From the NCBI RefSeq assembly GCF_001984195.1, contig NZ_MTQN01000011.1, forward strand, positions 124,001 to 188,000: a DNA stretch of 64,000 bases, given 5' to 3'. This document shows positions 17,137 through 25,956 of this stretch, one piece after another. The notes beneath the pieces were generated by a model. The model saw only the letters and a program-made list of their open reading frames with translations. It was not told where the DNA came from and made no database searches. How positions within the stretch are numbered: position 1 is the stretch's first letter; each line of letters begins with the position of its first letter. The stretch is from Kribbella sp. ALI-6-A. Its GTDB lineage: Bacteria > Actinomycetota > Actinomycetes > Propionibacteriales > Kribbellaceae. The translations under genes and the position numbers were made by a program.

Positions 17137-18072
17137 GTGAGTGCACCCTTACTCGGTCGGCCGGAGCTCTGCTCGACGATCTGCCGGGAACTGGACGAAC
17201 CGATGCCCGGCACGGCCGTGATGGCCGCCGGCTGGGTCGTGGTCGAGCAGCCGGGGCCCTGGGGTGCCAAGGCGCCCACTCAGAGTCACCTGGATCCCGA
17301 GTTCGGCCGCCGGATCGACGGCGCGTGCAAGAAGGCGGACCTGCGGTTCGGTCTGATCCGCAGCCCCGGCAAGCACGCCGACGCCGTACCGCGCGCTCAT
17401 CAGGTGTACGTCGCCAGCACCGCCCCGGGTCGCACCTGGCTGCTCGGCGGCTGCGTCGACGACCCGGCCAGGCTCGACGCGCTCGACCTGGACGCGGTCA
17501 AGCGCGGTGATCTGGACGCGGCCCAGGCCTCGCTGCCTGAGCTCTCACCGGTCACGCAGTCCGTGCTGCTCGTCTGCACCAACGGCAAACGCGACGAGTG
17601 CTGCGCACTGCTCGGCCGGCCGATCGTGGCCGGTCTGGCCACCCGTTTTCCCGGGCGGGTCTGGGAATCGAACCACCTGAGCGGTCACCGATTCTCCCCG
17701 ACCGCTACGCTGCTGCCCGCGGGGACGATGCACGGCCGCCTGACAGTGACGTCGGCGACCGACGTACTGGACGCCGCGGACCGCGGCGAAACCGTGGTGG
17801 CGTCACTGCGTGGACGGTCCGCCTGGACCAAGCGCGGCCAAGTCGCCGAGATCGCGGTGCGGCACCTCACTGGCGAGGTGGCGCTGGACGCGCTCGGTGT
17901 CGTCGCGGAAGACCTCGACACCGTCACCGTCGCTCACACCGACGGCCGGACCTGGCTGGTCCCGGTGACGAGCGAACCTGCCGATCCTCCCCGCCCGGAG
18001 TCTTGTGGAAAGGAGCCTTACGACATGTCGATCCTGCGTGCCGGCACCGTAGTTCCGGGTGATGCCCGATGA
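17137..18072 (+). CDS. Sucrase/ferredoxin-like family protein
   Basis: The 311-residue protein belongs to the Suc_Fer-like family, a thioredoxin-fold group related to 2Fe-2S ferredoxins. Characteristic are LCSTICRELDEPMPGTA near the start, the cysteine cluster CTNGKRDECCALLGRPI (residues about 147-163), and the ESNHLSGHRFSPT motif, where homologues have a CxHxGGHRFA variant. The redox cofactor and partner are unknown. I chose the GTG at 17137. The last four bases overlap the start of the carbonic anhydrase (ATGA), indicating a coupled operon. Confidence 0.8.
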   Translation: MSAPLLGRPELCSTICRELDEPMPGTAVMAAGWVVVEQPGPWGAKAPTQSHLDPEFGRRIDGACKKADLRFGLIRSPGKHADAVPRAHQVYVASTAPGRTWLLGGCVDDPARLDALDLDAVKRGDLDAAQASLPELSPVTQSVLLVCTNGKRDECCALLGRPIVAGLATRFPGRVWESNHLSGHRFSPTATLLPAGTMHGRLTVTSATDVLDAADRGETVVASLRGRSAWTKRGQVAEIAVRHLTGEVALDALGVVAEDLDTVTVAHTDGRTWLVPVTSEPADPPRPESCGKEPYDMSILRAGTVVPGDAR

Positions 18073-18587
18073 GCGCCGACGTCTCCCCACCGGTCACCGG
18101 CTTCGAGGATCTGCTCGCGGCCAACGCCGACTACGCCGACCACTTCGCCTACAGCGGCTTCGACGGCATCGCCCACGCCGGGGTCGGCGTGGTCACCTGC
18201 ATGGATTCGCGGATCCCCCCGCTGGAGATGCTCGGGCTCAAGCCCGGTGACGCGAAGGTGCTGCGCAGTGCCGGCGGCCGGGTCACCGAGCTGACGATGA
18301 CCGGGCTGGTGCTCGGCGTCCACCTGCTCGGCGTCCGGCGGATCATGGTCATCCCGCACACCCGCTGCGCGATGGCCTCGATGACCGAGGACGAGATGCG
18401 CGCCAAGGTCGAGAAGGCGGCCGGCAAGTCGGCGGCGTACCTGCCGCTGAACGTCATCCCCGACCAGCTCGAAGCCCTGCGCCGCGACGTCGCCGGCGTC
18501 CGCGAGCACCCGCTGATCAGCGACGACGTGCTCGTCGGCGGATTCATGTACGACGTCGACACGGGCCGCCTGACCCAGATCTGCTGA
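18069..18587 (+). CDS. Beta-class carbonic anhydrase
   Basis: The 172-residue cytosolic beta-carbonic anhydrase interconverts CO2 and bicarbonate. Zinc ligands are C44, H97 and C100, and the catalytic dyad D46/R48 lies in CMDSR. The sequence resembles mycobacterial Rv1284-type enzymes (VIPHTRCAM, short length). It overlaps the preceding sucrase/ferredoxin-like gene by four bases and is followed after seven bases by a GH127 gene. A second, exported beta-carbonic anhydrase lies 2 kb further on. Confidence 0.92.
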   Translation: MSADVSPPVTGFEDLLAANADYADHFAYSGFDGIAHAGVGVVTCMDSRIPPLEMLGLKPGDAKVLRSAGGRVTELTMTGLVLGVHLLGVRRIMVIPHTRCAMASMTEDEMRAKVEKAAGKSAAYLPLNVIPDQLEALRRDVAGVREHPLISDDVLVGGFMYDVDTGRLTQIC

Positions 18588-18593
18588 CCGCCT

Positions 18594-20540
18594 GTGACAC
18601 GCGAGGAGCAGGCCGGGGGGCCGGCCGTCACCAGCCTGCCCCCCGTCGCGCTGCGACCGTTGCGTCTGGGCACCCTGCGTCCGGCGGGCTGGCTGCGGGC
18701 GCGGATGCGGCAGCAGGCCGAAGGGATGGCCGGGCGGCTGGACGAGTTCTGGCCGGACGTCGCCCGCAGCGGCTGGATCGGCGGTGACGCCGAAGGCTGG
18801 GAGCGCGGGCCGTACTGGCTGGACGGTGTCACCGGGATCGCCTACCTGCTGGACGACGACCGGCTGAAGCGCAAGGTCGAGCGCTGGGTCGACTATCTGC
18901 TGGACCACCAGCACCCTGACGGCTGGTTCGGGCCGCGGACGGGTGAGGCGACCTACGCCGATCACGACGTCTGGCCGCGGATCGTCGTGGTCAAGGCGCT
19001 GTTGCAGCACCACTCGGCCACCAGCGACCCTCGCGTCGTACCGGCCTGCCTACGGTTCCTGCGCTGCCTGGACACCGTGCTCGACGAGTGGCCGCTGCGG
19101 GAGTGGGCGCGATCCCGGTGGACCGACGCGGTCTGGGTGATCAACCAGCTGCACGACCTGACCGGCGAGGCATGGTTGTTGCCGGTGGCAGCCAAGTGCC
19201 GGGAGCAGGGATACGACTGGTTCGCCTTCGCCGACGACCTGCCGTACCGCGAGAAGGTGCCGGAAGCAACGTTGCTCGCGCTGCAGGCGGCGAATGCCGG
19301 CGACTGGATGAACGACGAGTACCTCGCCTCGCACGGCGTCAACGTCGCGATGGGACTGAAGGCGATGCCGGTCTGGTCCCGGTACGACGGTGAGCCGGAC
19401 CAGCTGGACCGGCTGCTGCGGATGATCGCCGCGCTCGACGAGTACCACGGGCAGGCGAGCGGGCTGTACAGCTGCGACGAGCACCTCGCGGGGCGGCACC
19501 CGAGCCAGGGCACCGAGACGTGCACGGTCGTCGAGTACCTTGCCTCGCTCGAGGTGGCCCTGGAGAACTGGGGCCCGGTCGAGCCGCTCGCGGCCCGGCT
19601 GGAGAAGCTCGCGTTCAACGCGCTGCCCGCCGGCGTGGGTCCTGACGAGTGGACGCACCAGTACGTGCAGCAGGCCAACCAGGTGATCTGCCACGTCACC
19701 GAGGACCGGGTCTACACGAACAACGATCCGGACGCGAACGTCTTCGGTCTCGAACCGCACTTCGGCTGCTGCACCGCGAACCGCCACCAAGGCTGGCCGC
19801 GGTACACCGCCCACTTGTGGATGGAAGCCGCGGACGGTGGGCTGACCGCGCTCTCCTACGCGCCGTGCGTACTGGAGACCGGCGACCTGCGCGTCGAGGT
19901 CGGTGGCGGCTATCCGTTCACCGACGAGGTCGAGCTCCGCGTGACCGGGCCGTCGTCGCGGCCGCTGCAGCTCAGAATTCCGGGCTGGGCGACCGGCGCG
20001 ACGCTCACGGTCGACGGCGGACCCGCCGACCCGCTCGTGCCGGGCGACGTGCACGTCGTGCGCCGCGAATGGTCGGGAGAACACCTTCTTCGCCTGCGGC
20101 TGCCCGCCCGCGTGCGCGCTGTTCCTCGCGGACAGAGCGCCGTCTCGGTCGAGCGCGGACCCCTGGTGTTCGCTCTCCCCGTCCCTGAGCAGTGGCGCAA
20201 GATCGGCGGGGAGGAGCCGCACGCGACCTGGGAGGTGCACCCGACCGGGCCCTGGAACTACTCGGTCGCGCTGCCACCGGGCGACGTCACGGAGTACGTG
20301 CGGGTGGAGCAGACGCCGCCTGACGATCTGCCGTACTCCCCCGCCACCGCGCCGACCAGGCTGCACGTCACCGGCCGCCGCGTCGAGTGGGGTCTGGAAC
20401 ACGGCGCCGCGGCGGCCCCGCCAACCGGTCCTGCCGACTCGTCGGCCGACGTCGAGAATTTGGTGCTCATCCCCTACGGCTGCACCAACCTGCGAGTCAC
20501 GGAACTTCCGTGGACCACACCACCCGGCAGTCAGGCATGA
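18594..20540 (+). CDS. GH127 family beta-L-arabinofuranosidase-like glycosidase
   Basis: This 648-residue cytoplasmic glycosidase (no signal peptide) is of the former DUF1680 group. It has an alpha/alpha6 barrel up to about residue 430 and a beta-sandwich tail. The unusual zinc-thiolate active site of this family is complete: E308 and C310 in GTETCTVVEY, and C392-C393 in GCCTANRHQGW. They correspond to Glu338, Cys340, Cys417 and Cys418 of Bifidobacterium HypBA1. Its natural substrate is unknown; GH127 members remove beta-L-arabinofuranose. There is no sugar transporter next to it, so regulation and substrate supply are unclear. The start is GTG 18594, seven bases after the carbonic anhydrase stop. 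Confidence 0.88.
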   Translation: MTREEQAGGPAVTSLPPVALRPLRLGTLRPAGWLRARMRQQAEGMAGRLDEFWPDVARSGWIGGDAEGWERGPYWLDGVTGIAYLLDDDRLKRKVERWVDYLLDHQHPDGWFGPRTGEATYADHDVWPRIVVVKALLQHHSATSDPRVVPACLRFLRCLDTVLDEWPLREWARSRWTDAVWVINQLHDLTGEAWLLPVAAKCREQGYDWFAFADDLPYREKVPEATLLALQAANAGDWMNDEYLASHGVNVAMGLKAMPVWSRYDGEPDQLDRLLRMIAALDEYHGQASGLYSCDEHLAGRHPSQGTETCTVVEYLASLEVALENWGPVEPLAARLEKLAFNALPAGVGPDEWTHQYVQQANQVICHVTEDRVYTNNDPDANVFGLEPHFGCCTANRHQGWPRYTAHLWMEAADGGLTALSYAPCVLETGDLRVEVGGGYPFTDEVELRVTGPSSRPLQLRIPGWATGATLTVDGGPADPLVPGDVHVVRREWSGEHLLRLRLPARVRAVPRGQSAVSVERGPLVFALPVPEQWRKIGGEEPHATWEVHPTGPWNYSVALPPGDVTEYVRVEQTPPDDLPYSPATAPTRLHVTGRRVEWGLEHGAAAAPPTGPADSSADVENLVLIPYGCTNLRVTELPWTTPPGSQA

Positions 20541-20562
20541 TCGCGCGATCGTGCTCAGCGGC

Positions 20563-21360
20563 TCAGCCACTCAGGACGACCTTGCCGGTGTCCAGCTCGT
20601 AGTACGCGCCGACCAGGGTCAGCTTGCCGGCCTTCTCCAGCGGGCCGAGCACCGGCGACTCGCGCAGCTGGGCGATCACCAGGCCGATGTTCGCGTGCAC
20701 CGCGTTGTCGAGGCGGTTGCCCGGCTTGCCGGACACCTGCCGGACGGCCGGCGCGAGTGTGTCGACCAGGTGGTCGATCTCGCCCGCGTGCGCCCCCGTT
20801 CGGTGGCTGTCCAGCGCCTTGATCGTGGCGTCGAGCGCACCACACCGTTGATGCCCGAGCACCATCAGCAACGGCGTGTGCAGTTCGGCGACCCCGAACT
20901 CCAGGCTGCCGGTGACCGATTGGTCCAGGGCCTGACCCGCGCTGCGCACCACGACCAGGTCGCCGAGCCCGCGGTCGAAGACCAGCTCCACCGGCACCCG
21001 CGAGTCGACGCAACCGAGCACGGTCGCGAACGGCTGCTGACTCTTGCTGACGGCAACTCTGCGGTTCAGGCCCTCGTCGATCGGTTCGGTGCGGTTGGCA
21101 ACGAATCGTTCGTTGCCCTCCAGCAGGCGCCGCAGCGCCTGGTCGCCGGTGGTGATCGGCGGTTCGACCGCAGGCGCAGCGTTCGGCGGGGTCGCCGGGG
21201 TGCCACTGGTGGGGCCGGCTTCGCTGGGACCGGCCAAGGTTGGAGCCGCGCCGGAATCCTGGCACGCGGTCAGGACGGTGGCGCCCAGGCTCGCGCCGAG
21301 CGTGGCGGTCACCGCGGTGGTCAGGAACCGGCGACGGGTGGGTCCGGGCGGAATGCTCAC
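20563..21360 (-). CDS. Tat-exported beta-carbonic anhydrase, probable lipoprotein
   Basis: This 265-residue beta-carbonic anhydrase carries an N-terminal twin-arginine signal (TRRRFLTTAV at 8-17) ending in a lipobox LTAC with Cys33, followed by a Pro/Gly/Thr linker up to about residue 65. The catalytic domain keeps C117, D119, R121, H170 and C173 (CVDSR and GHQRC). It should therefore act folded outside the membrane, anchored by lipid. The GTG at 21358-21360 is supported by GAGGAGA six bases upstream. It is divergent from the secreted pyroglutamyl-peptidase-like gene and convergent with GH127. Confidence 0.88.
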   Translation of the reverse strand: MSIPPGPTRRRFLTTAVTATLGASLGATVLTACQDSGAAPTLAGPSEAGPTSGTPATPPNAAPAVEPPITTGDQALRRLLEGNERFVANRTEPIDEGLNRRVAVSKSQQPFATVLGCVDSRVPVELVFDRGLGDLVVVRSAGQALDQSVTGSLEFGVAELHTPLLMVLGHQRCGALDATIKALDSHRTGAHAGEIDHLVDTLAPAVRQVSGKPGNRLDNAVHANIGLVIAQLRESPVLGPLEKAGKLTLVGAYYELDTGKVVLSG

Positions 21361-21417
21361 GGGATTTCTCCTCACGGGGGCTGCGGGTGGGGCGACGCCG
21401 CCTTCCGAAAGTAACGC

Positions 21418-21436
21418 ATTGCATACTGTCTGCAAT
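21418..21436. promoter_or_regulatory. Inverted repeat in a divergent promoter region
   Basis: ATTGCA (21418-21423) and TGCAAT (21431-21436) form an inverted repeat with a 7-nt spacer. It sits between the divergent genes for the exported carbonic anhydrase (start 21360) and the secreted C15-like protein (start 21493). The position and spacing suit a regulator binding site that controls one or both genes. Confidence 0.45.
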
Positions 21437-21492
21437 ACCGCGACAGCCCAGGAACTCCGGCCGGACCGGCCGGAACCTGATAGGAACTCCTT

Positions 21493-22785
21493 ATGAGACT
21501 CCGCCCAAGCTCTCTTTCCCGCTCGCTGCTCGTCGGCGCCCTGGCGCTCAGCACCGTCCTGACCGCCACGCCCGCGCCCGCCGCCGTCGCCGTCCGGACC
21601 ACCTGCTTCGATCCAGCCGTCACCGGCACCGTCGAGGAACAACGCCTCGACAACGGGATCGCCGGCGGCCCGTCGGTCCCCGCCCAGATCCTGGCCCGGT
21701 CCGGCTTCGACAAGCAGGTCACCCTGTTCAACCACCTGCTCTGCGCGGCGCCGAACAAGCTGGCCGCCCGGCTCATCGTCCGCGCCCAGGCCGAAGCACT
21801 CTGGCGTACGGCGACCCACCGCGCCCAGCGCCCGCAGACCGCGCCCGCGCTGCCCGCCACCGACGACCGCGGTCTGTACTGGGCCCGCATCTCGATGGCC
21901 CTGGCGCTGCGCCAGTGGCAACCGTCGTTCGGCCTCAGTACGGCGGACCGCGCCGAGCTGATCCGCAGCCTGGAGTACTCCTCGCGCGGCATCACCAGCA
22001 CCCGGTTCTCGCCGGGCGTCCGCAAGATCCTGGTCACCGGGTTCGACCCGTTCACGCTCGACGCGGACATCCGGATCGGCAACCCGTCCGGCGCGAACGC
22101 GCTCTCCCTGGACGGACAGCGCTGGCGCGTCGGCGGTACGACGTACGAGATCCAGACGGTGGTCTTCCCGGTGCGCTACACCGACTTCGACGAGAACATG
22201 GTCGAGAACGCGCTCTCCCCGCATTACCGGCCGGGCCCGCAGCACGCCGACCTGGTGATGACCGCGAGCCAGGGCCGGGTCGGGATCTTCGACCTCGAGG
22301 TGTTCAACGGCCGGCGCCGCTCGGTCAGCTCGATCGGCGACAACAACAACCTGTGGGGCGGCGGCACGATCAACGCGCCGGTCGTCTCCCCGAGCATGCC
22401 CCCGGGACCGGAGTGGCTGACCACCAGCCTGCCGACCGCCCGGATGGCGCAGGCCGACGTCACGCCGTTCCGCACCCGGGTGAACACGTCGGTCCTGGAG
22501 ATCCCCGCCGGTGAAACGCTCCCGGTCCGCCGGCCGCTCGGCCCGACCGAGGGCTCGATCGCCTCCGAAGGCGCCGGCGGCGGCTACCTGTCCAACGAGG
22601 TCGCCTACCGCAACACCCTGCAACGCGACCTGCTCGATCCCCTGATGCCGGCCGGCCACCTGCACGTCCCGGTCCTCCAGTTCGACGTCGCGAACAAGAC
22701 CGAGATCACCGACCCGACGTACGAGGCCAACCGCGACGCCATCGTCCGCGGCGCCCACACGATGCTGCGCAGGGCCCTGGGCTGA
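21493..22785 (+). CDS. Secreted pyroglutamyl-peptidase-like protein, catalytic Cys replaced by Ser
   Basis: The 430-residue protein has a Sec signal peptide (residues 1-31, ending APAAVA), an unassigned region up to about 175, and then a peptidase C15-like domain. Matching segments are KILVTGFDPF...NPSGAN, the catalytic Glu269 in FDLEVFNGR with the following SIGDNNN (RIPDN in Pcp), GAGGGYLSNEVAY, and His391 in HLHVPVLQ. Family members have YxCN where this protein has YLSN: Ser367 takes the place of the nucleophilic cysteine (codon TCC at 22591). The Glu and His are kept. It may be a serine hydrolase variant or a non-catalytic binding protein. It is 155 nt upstream of an M36 metallopeptidase gene in the same direction. 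Confidence 0.75.
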   Translation: MRLRPSSLSRSLLVGALALSTVLTATPAPAAVAVRTTCFDPAVTGTVEEQRLDNGIAGGPSVPAQILARSGFDKQVTLFNHLLCAAPNKLAARLIVRAQAEALWRTATHRAQRPQTAPALPATDDRGLYWARISMALALRQWQPSFGLSTADRAELIRSLEYSSRGITSTRFSPGVRKILVTGFDPFTLDADIRIGNPSGANALSLDGQRWRVGGTTYEIQTVVFPVRYTDFDENMVENALSPHYRPGPQHADLVMTASQGRVGIFDLEVFNGRRRSVSSIGDNNNLWGGGTINAPVVSPSMPPGPEWLTTSLPTARMAQADVTPFRTRVNTSVLEIPAGETLPVRRPLGPTEGSIASEGAGGGYLSNEVAYRNTLQRDLLDPLMPAGHLHVPVLQFDVANKTEITDPTYEANRDAIVRGAHTMLRRALG

Positions 22786-22940
22786 CCGCCTGAGGCCCGG
22801 GCGGCGGCTCCGGAGGGATGGTCACGCGGGAACAGCACGAACTCTCAGTGCCCTGCTGGTGACAACGGGGCATATCCCCGCGACGATGGCCTTCGCCCCA
22901 CCGGCGCCCCGCCCGGTGCCCTGCGGAGAGGAACGCGGCC

Positions 22941-25913
22941 ATGCGACGACCAACACTTCGAGGGCCAGGGGCCCTCCTCGCTTTCGCCGGCCTGATCGCG
23001 GCGATGTCCGGCACCGGTACGCCGGCCGGCGCCGATCAGCCGGACCCGGGATCACTCGCCCAGCTCATGTCGCAGTCGGCCGGCGCGTCCGTGGCCGACC
23101 CGACCGGTGCAACCAGCCGGGACGTCGACTACCGCACCGGGAGTTCGGCGCCGACGACCAGTCAGCGCCAGCAGGCCGCACGGACAGCGACCGGCGTACG
23201 GTGGAACCGGTTCGGCACTCCTGCGACGCTGGTGCCTACTCCGGCCGCGCAACCGAGAGCGGCCGCCTCGGCCGACCCGGTACAGGTCGCTCGCGACTAC
23301 CTCACCCGCAACGCCGAGTTGTTCCGGATGTCAGCCGACGCTGTCCGGGCGATGGACGTTCAGCTGAAGCAGCCGATGGGCAAGGGCTCGATCGTTTTGC
23401 TCCGCCAGCGCTTCGGATCGCTGCCGGCCGCCAACGAAGGACTCGTCTCGCTCGGAATCAGCGCCGGCCAGGTGGTGTACGTGTCGTCCACCCTCAGCCC
23501 GGAAGCATCCGCCCCACCCGCACCGGCCACCCTCGGCGAGGCCGACGCGCTGGCCGCCGCGGCAGCGAACGCGGACGTCGCCGTCGACCAACTGGCCATC
23601 TCGCGGGTCCGGCTGGCCGCGTTGCCGATGCCGTCGGGCGGTGCGCGGACGGCGTACCAGGTCGTGCTGATCGGCAAGGAGAAGGCCCACCCCACCGCGT
23701 TCACCACGTATGTGGATGCCCGGACCGGTGAGGTGCTGCTGCGGGAGGACCTGGCCGACCAGCACTCCGACAATCCCGAGTGGGACGTGTTCCCGGCCAA
23801 CCCGCCCGCTGACTACTCCAGCACCGACACCCGCGTCACGTGGTGCCTGATCCAGCGACCGGGCTGCGAGCGCGCCGTCAGTGCGGCCGGCTCCGGTGCC
23901 GCCTGGGACATCGATCCGGCGACAGGCGCGCCCAGCCAGACGTCGTCCGGCAACCAGGCGCGCACGACCGAGAAGTGGGACCTGCTGACCAACAACTCCG
24001 TCGGGACCCGGACGTCGACGGTCAGCCCGACCCGCGAGTACACCTACCCGTGGACCAATCAGTGGTACGAGAACCGCTGCAATCCCAACGTCTTCGCCAC
24101 CCCGCAGCAGAACGACGTCGACGCGGCGATGGCCAACCTGTTCGCCAGCCACAACCGGATGCACGACTGGTCCTACCACCTCGGGTTCACCGAGCGGACC
24201 TGGAACCTGCAGACGGCCAACGGCACCGCTGGGGGCCTCGGCAACGATCCCGAACTCGGCAACGCCCAGGCCGGCGGCCGGGCCGGTGGCGCGCCGCCGG
24301 AGTTCGCGTCCCGCAACAACGCCAACCAGATCACGCCGCCGGACGGCGTCCCGGCGATCACCAACATGTTCTTGTGGCAGCCGGTGGCCGGGGCGTTCTA
24401 CGCGCCCTGCGTGGACGGCGACTACGACATGTCGGTGATCGGGCACGAGTACGCGCACGCGATCAGTGGCCGGCTGATCGGCGGTCCCGACCGCGGCTGG
24501 TCCGGCGACCAGGCGGGGGCGATGAACGAGTCGCACTCCGACCTGTTCGCGATGGAGTACCTGTACAGCTACGGTTTCCGGCCGCGCGGCAACACGCCGT
24601 ACGTCGTCGGCGGCTACGCCACCGGGGATCTGGTCACCGGCATCCGCAACTACGACATGAGCAGGAGCCCTCTCAACTACAGCAACGTCGCCTACGACCT
24701 GGTCGGCGAGCAGGTCCACGCCGACGGTGAGATCTGGAGTGCGACCAGCTTCGACGTCCGCCAGGCCCTGATCGACCGCTACGGAATCGGTACGCCGGCC
24801 CAGCAGCGCGCCTGCGCGGACGGCAAGGTCGCTGTGGAAAACTGCCCGGGCAACCGGCGCTGGGTACAGCTGGAGTTCGACGCGCTGCTGCTGTCGGCCG
24901 ACCCCGCGGTCAGCATGGTCGACCTGCGCAACGCGATGCTGGCGGCCGACCAGATCAGGTTCGGTGGCGTCAACGCGCCGCTGCTGTGGACGGCGTTCGC
25001 CCAGCACGGCCTCGGCCGGGACGCGAGCAGCGCCGGGCCGAACGACGAGAACCCGGTGCCGAGCTTCGCCTCGCCGTACGGCCGGAACGCGACCGTCCGG
25101 ATCGCCGCCGCCGGCCAGGCCTCCGGGCGCCCGATCAAGCTGTACGTCGGCGAGTACGAAGGACGGTCGATGCCGATCGCCGACACCGACCCGGCCACGC
25201 CATTGCCGGACACCGCTGAGATCGCCCCCGGCAGCTACAGCTTCATCGCGGCCGGCGAGGGCTTCGGCAGCAAGTCGTTCAGCCTGCGGCTGCGATCCGG
25301 TCAGCAGCGCACGCTGCCGCTGGTGCTGCTGCGCAACCTGGCTTCCGGTGCGTCGGGAGCGACCGCGACCGGCGACGGCGTCAACCTGGACCGGCTGATC
25401 GACGACACCGAGGCGACCAACTGGGCGTCGCTGGGGTCACCCGTCCAGGGCAAGGCCGTCACCGTCGATCTGGCCGGCGACCGAGCCACGCTGGTCAGCC
25501 GGATCCAGGTCAGCGCGCAGCTCCGGCCTCAGATCGCGACGGACCCAGATCCGGTCGCGCAGAACCGGTTCACCGCGCTGCGCCGCTTCGAGGTGCTGTC
25601 CTGCAACACCGGCACCGGGTCGGACTGCGCCGACGACGCCGACTACCGGTCGGTCTACACCAGCCCGGCCGACGCGTTCCCGGCGAACGCGCCGCGACCG
25701 ACCGCGCCGGACCTGAAGCTGCGGTCGTTCCGGATCCGGCCGACCATCGCGACCCACCTGCGTCTGCGGGTGCTGACCAACCAGTGCACCGGCGGGCCGG
25801 CGTACGCGGGGAAGCAGCACGACGACCCGCGCTCGACCAGCGACTGCACCACCGGCAACCCGGCCGTCGCCCAGCAGGTCCGGATCGCCGAACTGCAGGC
25901 GTTCACGATCTGA
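22941..25913 (+). CDS. Secreted M36 (fungalysin-type) metallopeptidase
   Basis: The 990-residue secreted zinc protease has a signal peptide (about residues 1-34), an N-terminal inhibitory FTP/PepSY propeptide (about 100-270), and the M36 catalytic domain with HEYAH (H502, E503, H506) and the third ligand E530 in NESHSDLF. Behind residue 710 is a non-catalytic region, including a galactose-binding-like beta sandwich with ASGATATGDGVNLDRLIDDTEATNW and a final VRIAELQAF strand. Such enzymes degrade extracellular protein. The ATG follows GGAGAGGA. A strong hairpin terminator lies eight bases after the stop. Confidence 0.88.
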   Translation: MRRPTLRGPGALLAFAGLIAAMSGTGTPAGADQPDPGSLAQLMSQSAGASVADPTGATSRDVDYRTGSSAPTTSQRQQAARTATGVRWNRFGTPATLVPTPAAQPRAAASADPVQVARDYLTRNAELFRMSADAVRAMDVQLKQPMGKGSIVLLRQRFGSLPAANEGLVSLGISAGQVVYVSSTLSPEASAPPAPATLGEADALAAAAANADVAVDQLAISRVRLAALPMPSGGARTAYQVVLIGKEKAHPTAFTTYVDARTGEVLLREDLADQHSDNPEWDVFPANPPADYSSTDTRVTWCLIQRPGCERAVSAAGSGAAWDIDPATGAPSQTSSGNQARTTEKWDLLTNNSVGTRTSTVSPTREYTYPWTNQWYENRCNPNVFATPQQNDVDAAMANLFASHNRMHDWSYHLGFTERTWNLQTANGTAGGLGNDPELGNAQAGGRAGGAPPEFASRNNANQITPPDGVPAITNMFLWQPVAGAFYAPCVDGDYDMSVIGHEYAHAISGRLIGGPDRGWSGDQAGAMNESHSDLFAMEYLYSYGFRPRGNTPYVVGGYATGDLVTGIRNYDMSRSPLNYSNVAYDLVGEQVHADGEIWSATSFDVRQALIDRYGIGTPAQQRACADGKVAVENCPGNRRWVQLEFDALLLSADPAVSMVDLRNAMLAADQIRFGGVNAPLLWTAFAQHGLGRDASSAGPNDENPVPSFASPYGRNATVRIAAAGQASGRPIKLYVGEYEGRSMPIADTDPATPLPDTAEIAPGSYSFIAAGEGFGSKSFSLRLRSGQQRTLPLVLLRNLASGASGATATGDGVNLDRLIDDTEATNWASLGSPVQGKAVTVDLAGDRATLVSRIQVSAQLRPQIATDPDPVAQNRFTALRRFEVLSCNTGTGSDCADDADYRSVYTSPADAFPANAPRPTAPDLKLRSFRIRPTIATHLRLRVLTNQCTGGPAYAGKQHDDPRSTSDCTTGNPAVAQQVRIAELQAFTI

Positions 25914-25920
25914 CCCCGCG

Positions 25921-25956
25921 CTGATGCGGGTGCCCCCACCGGGGCACCCGCATCAG
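25921..25956. terminator. 16-bp perfect hairpin terminator between convergent genes
   Basis: Arms 25921-25936 and 25941-25956 pair without mismatch around the 4-nt loop CACC. The right arm includes the stop codon of the minus-strand gene, so one element serves both transcripts. Confidence 0.85.
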
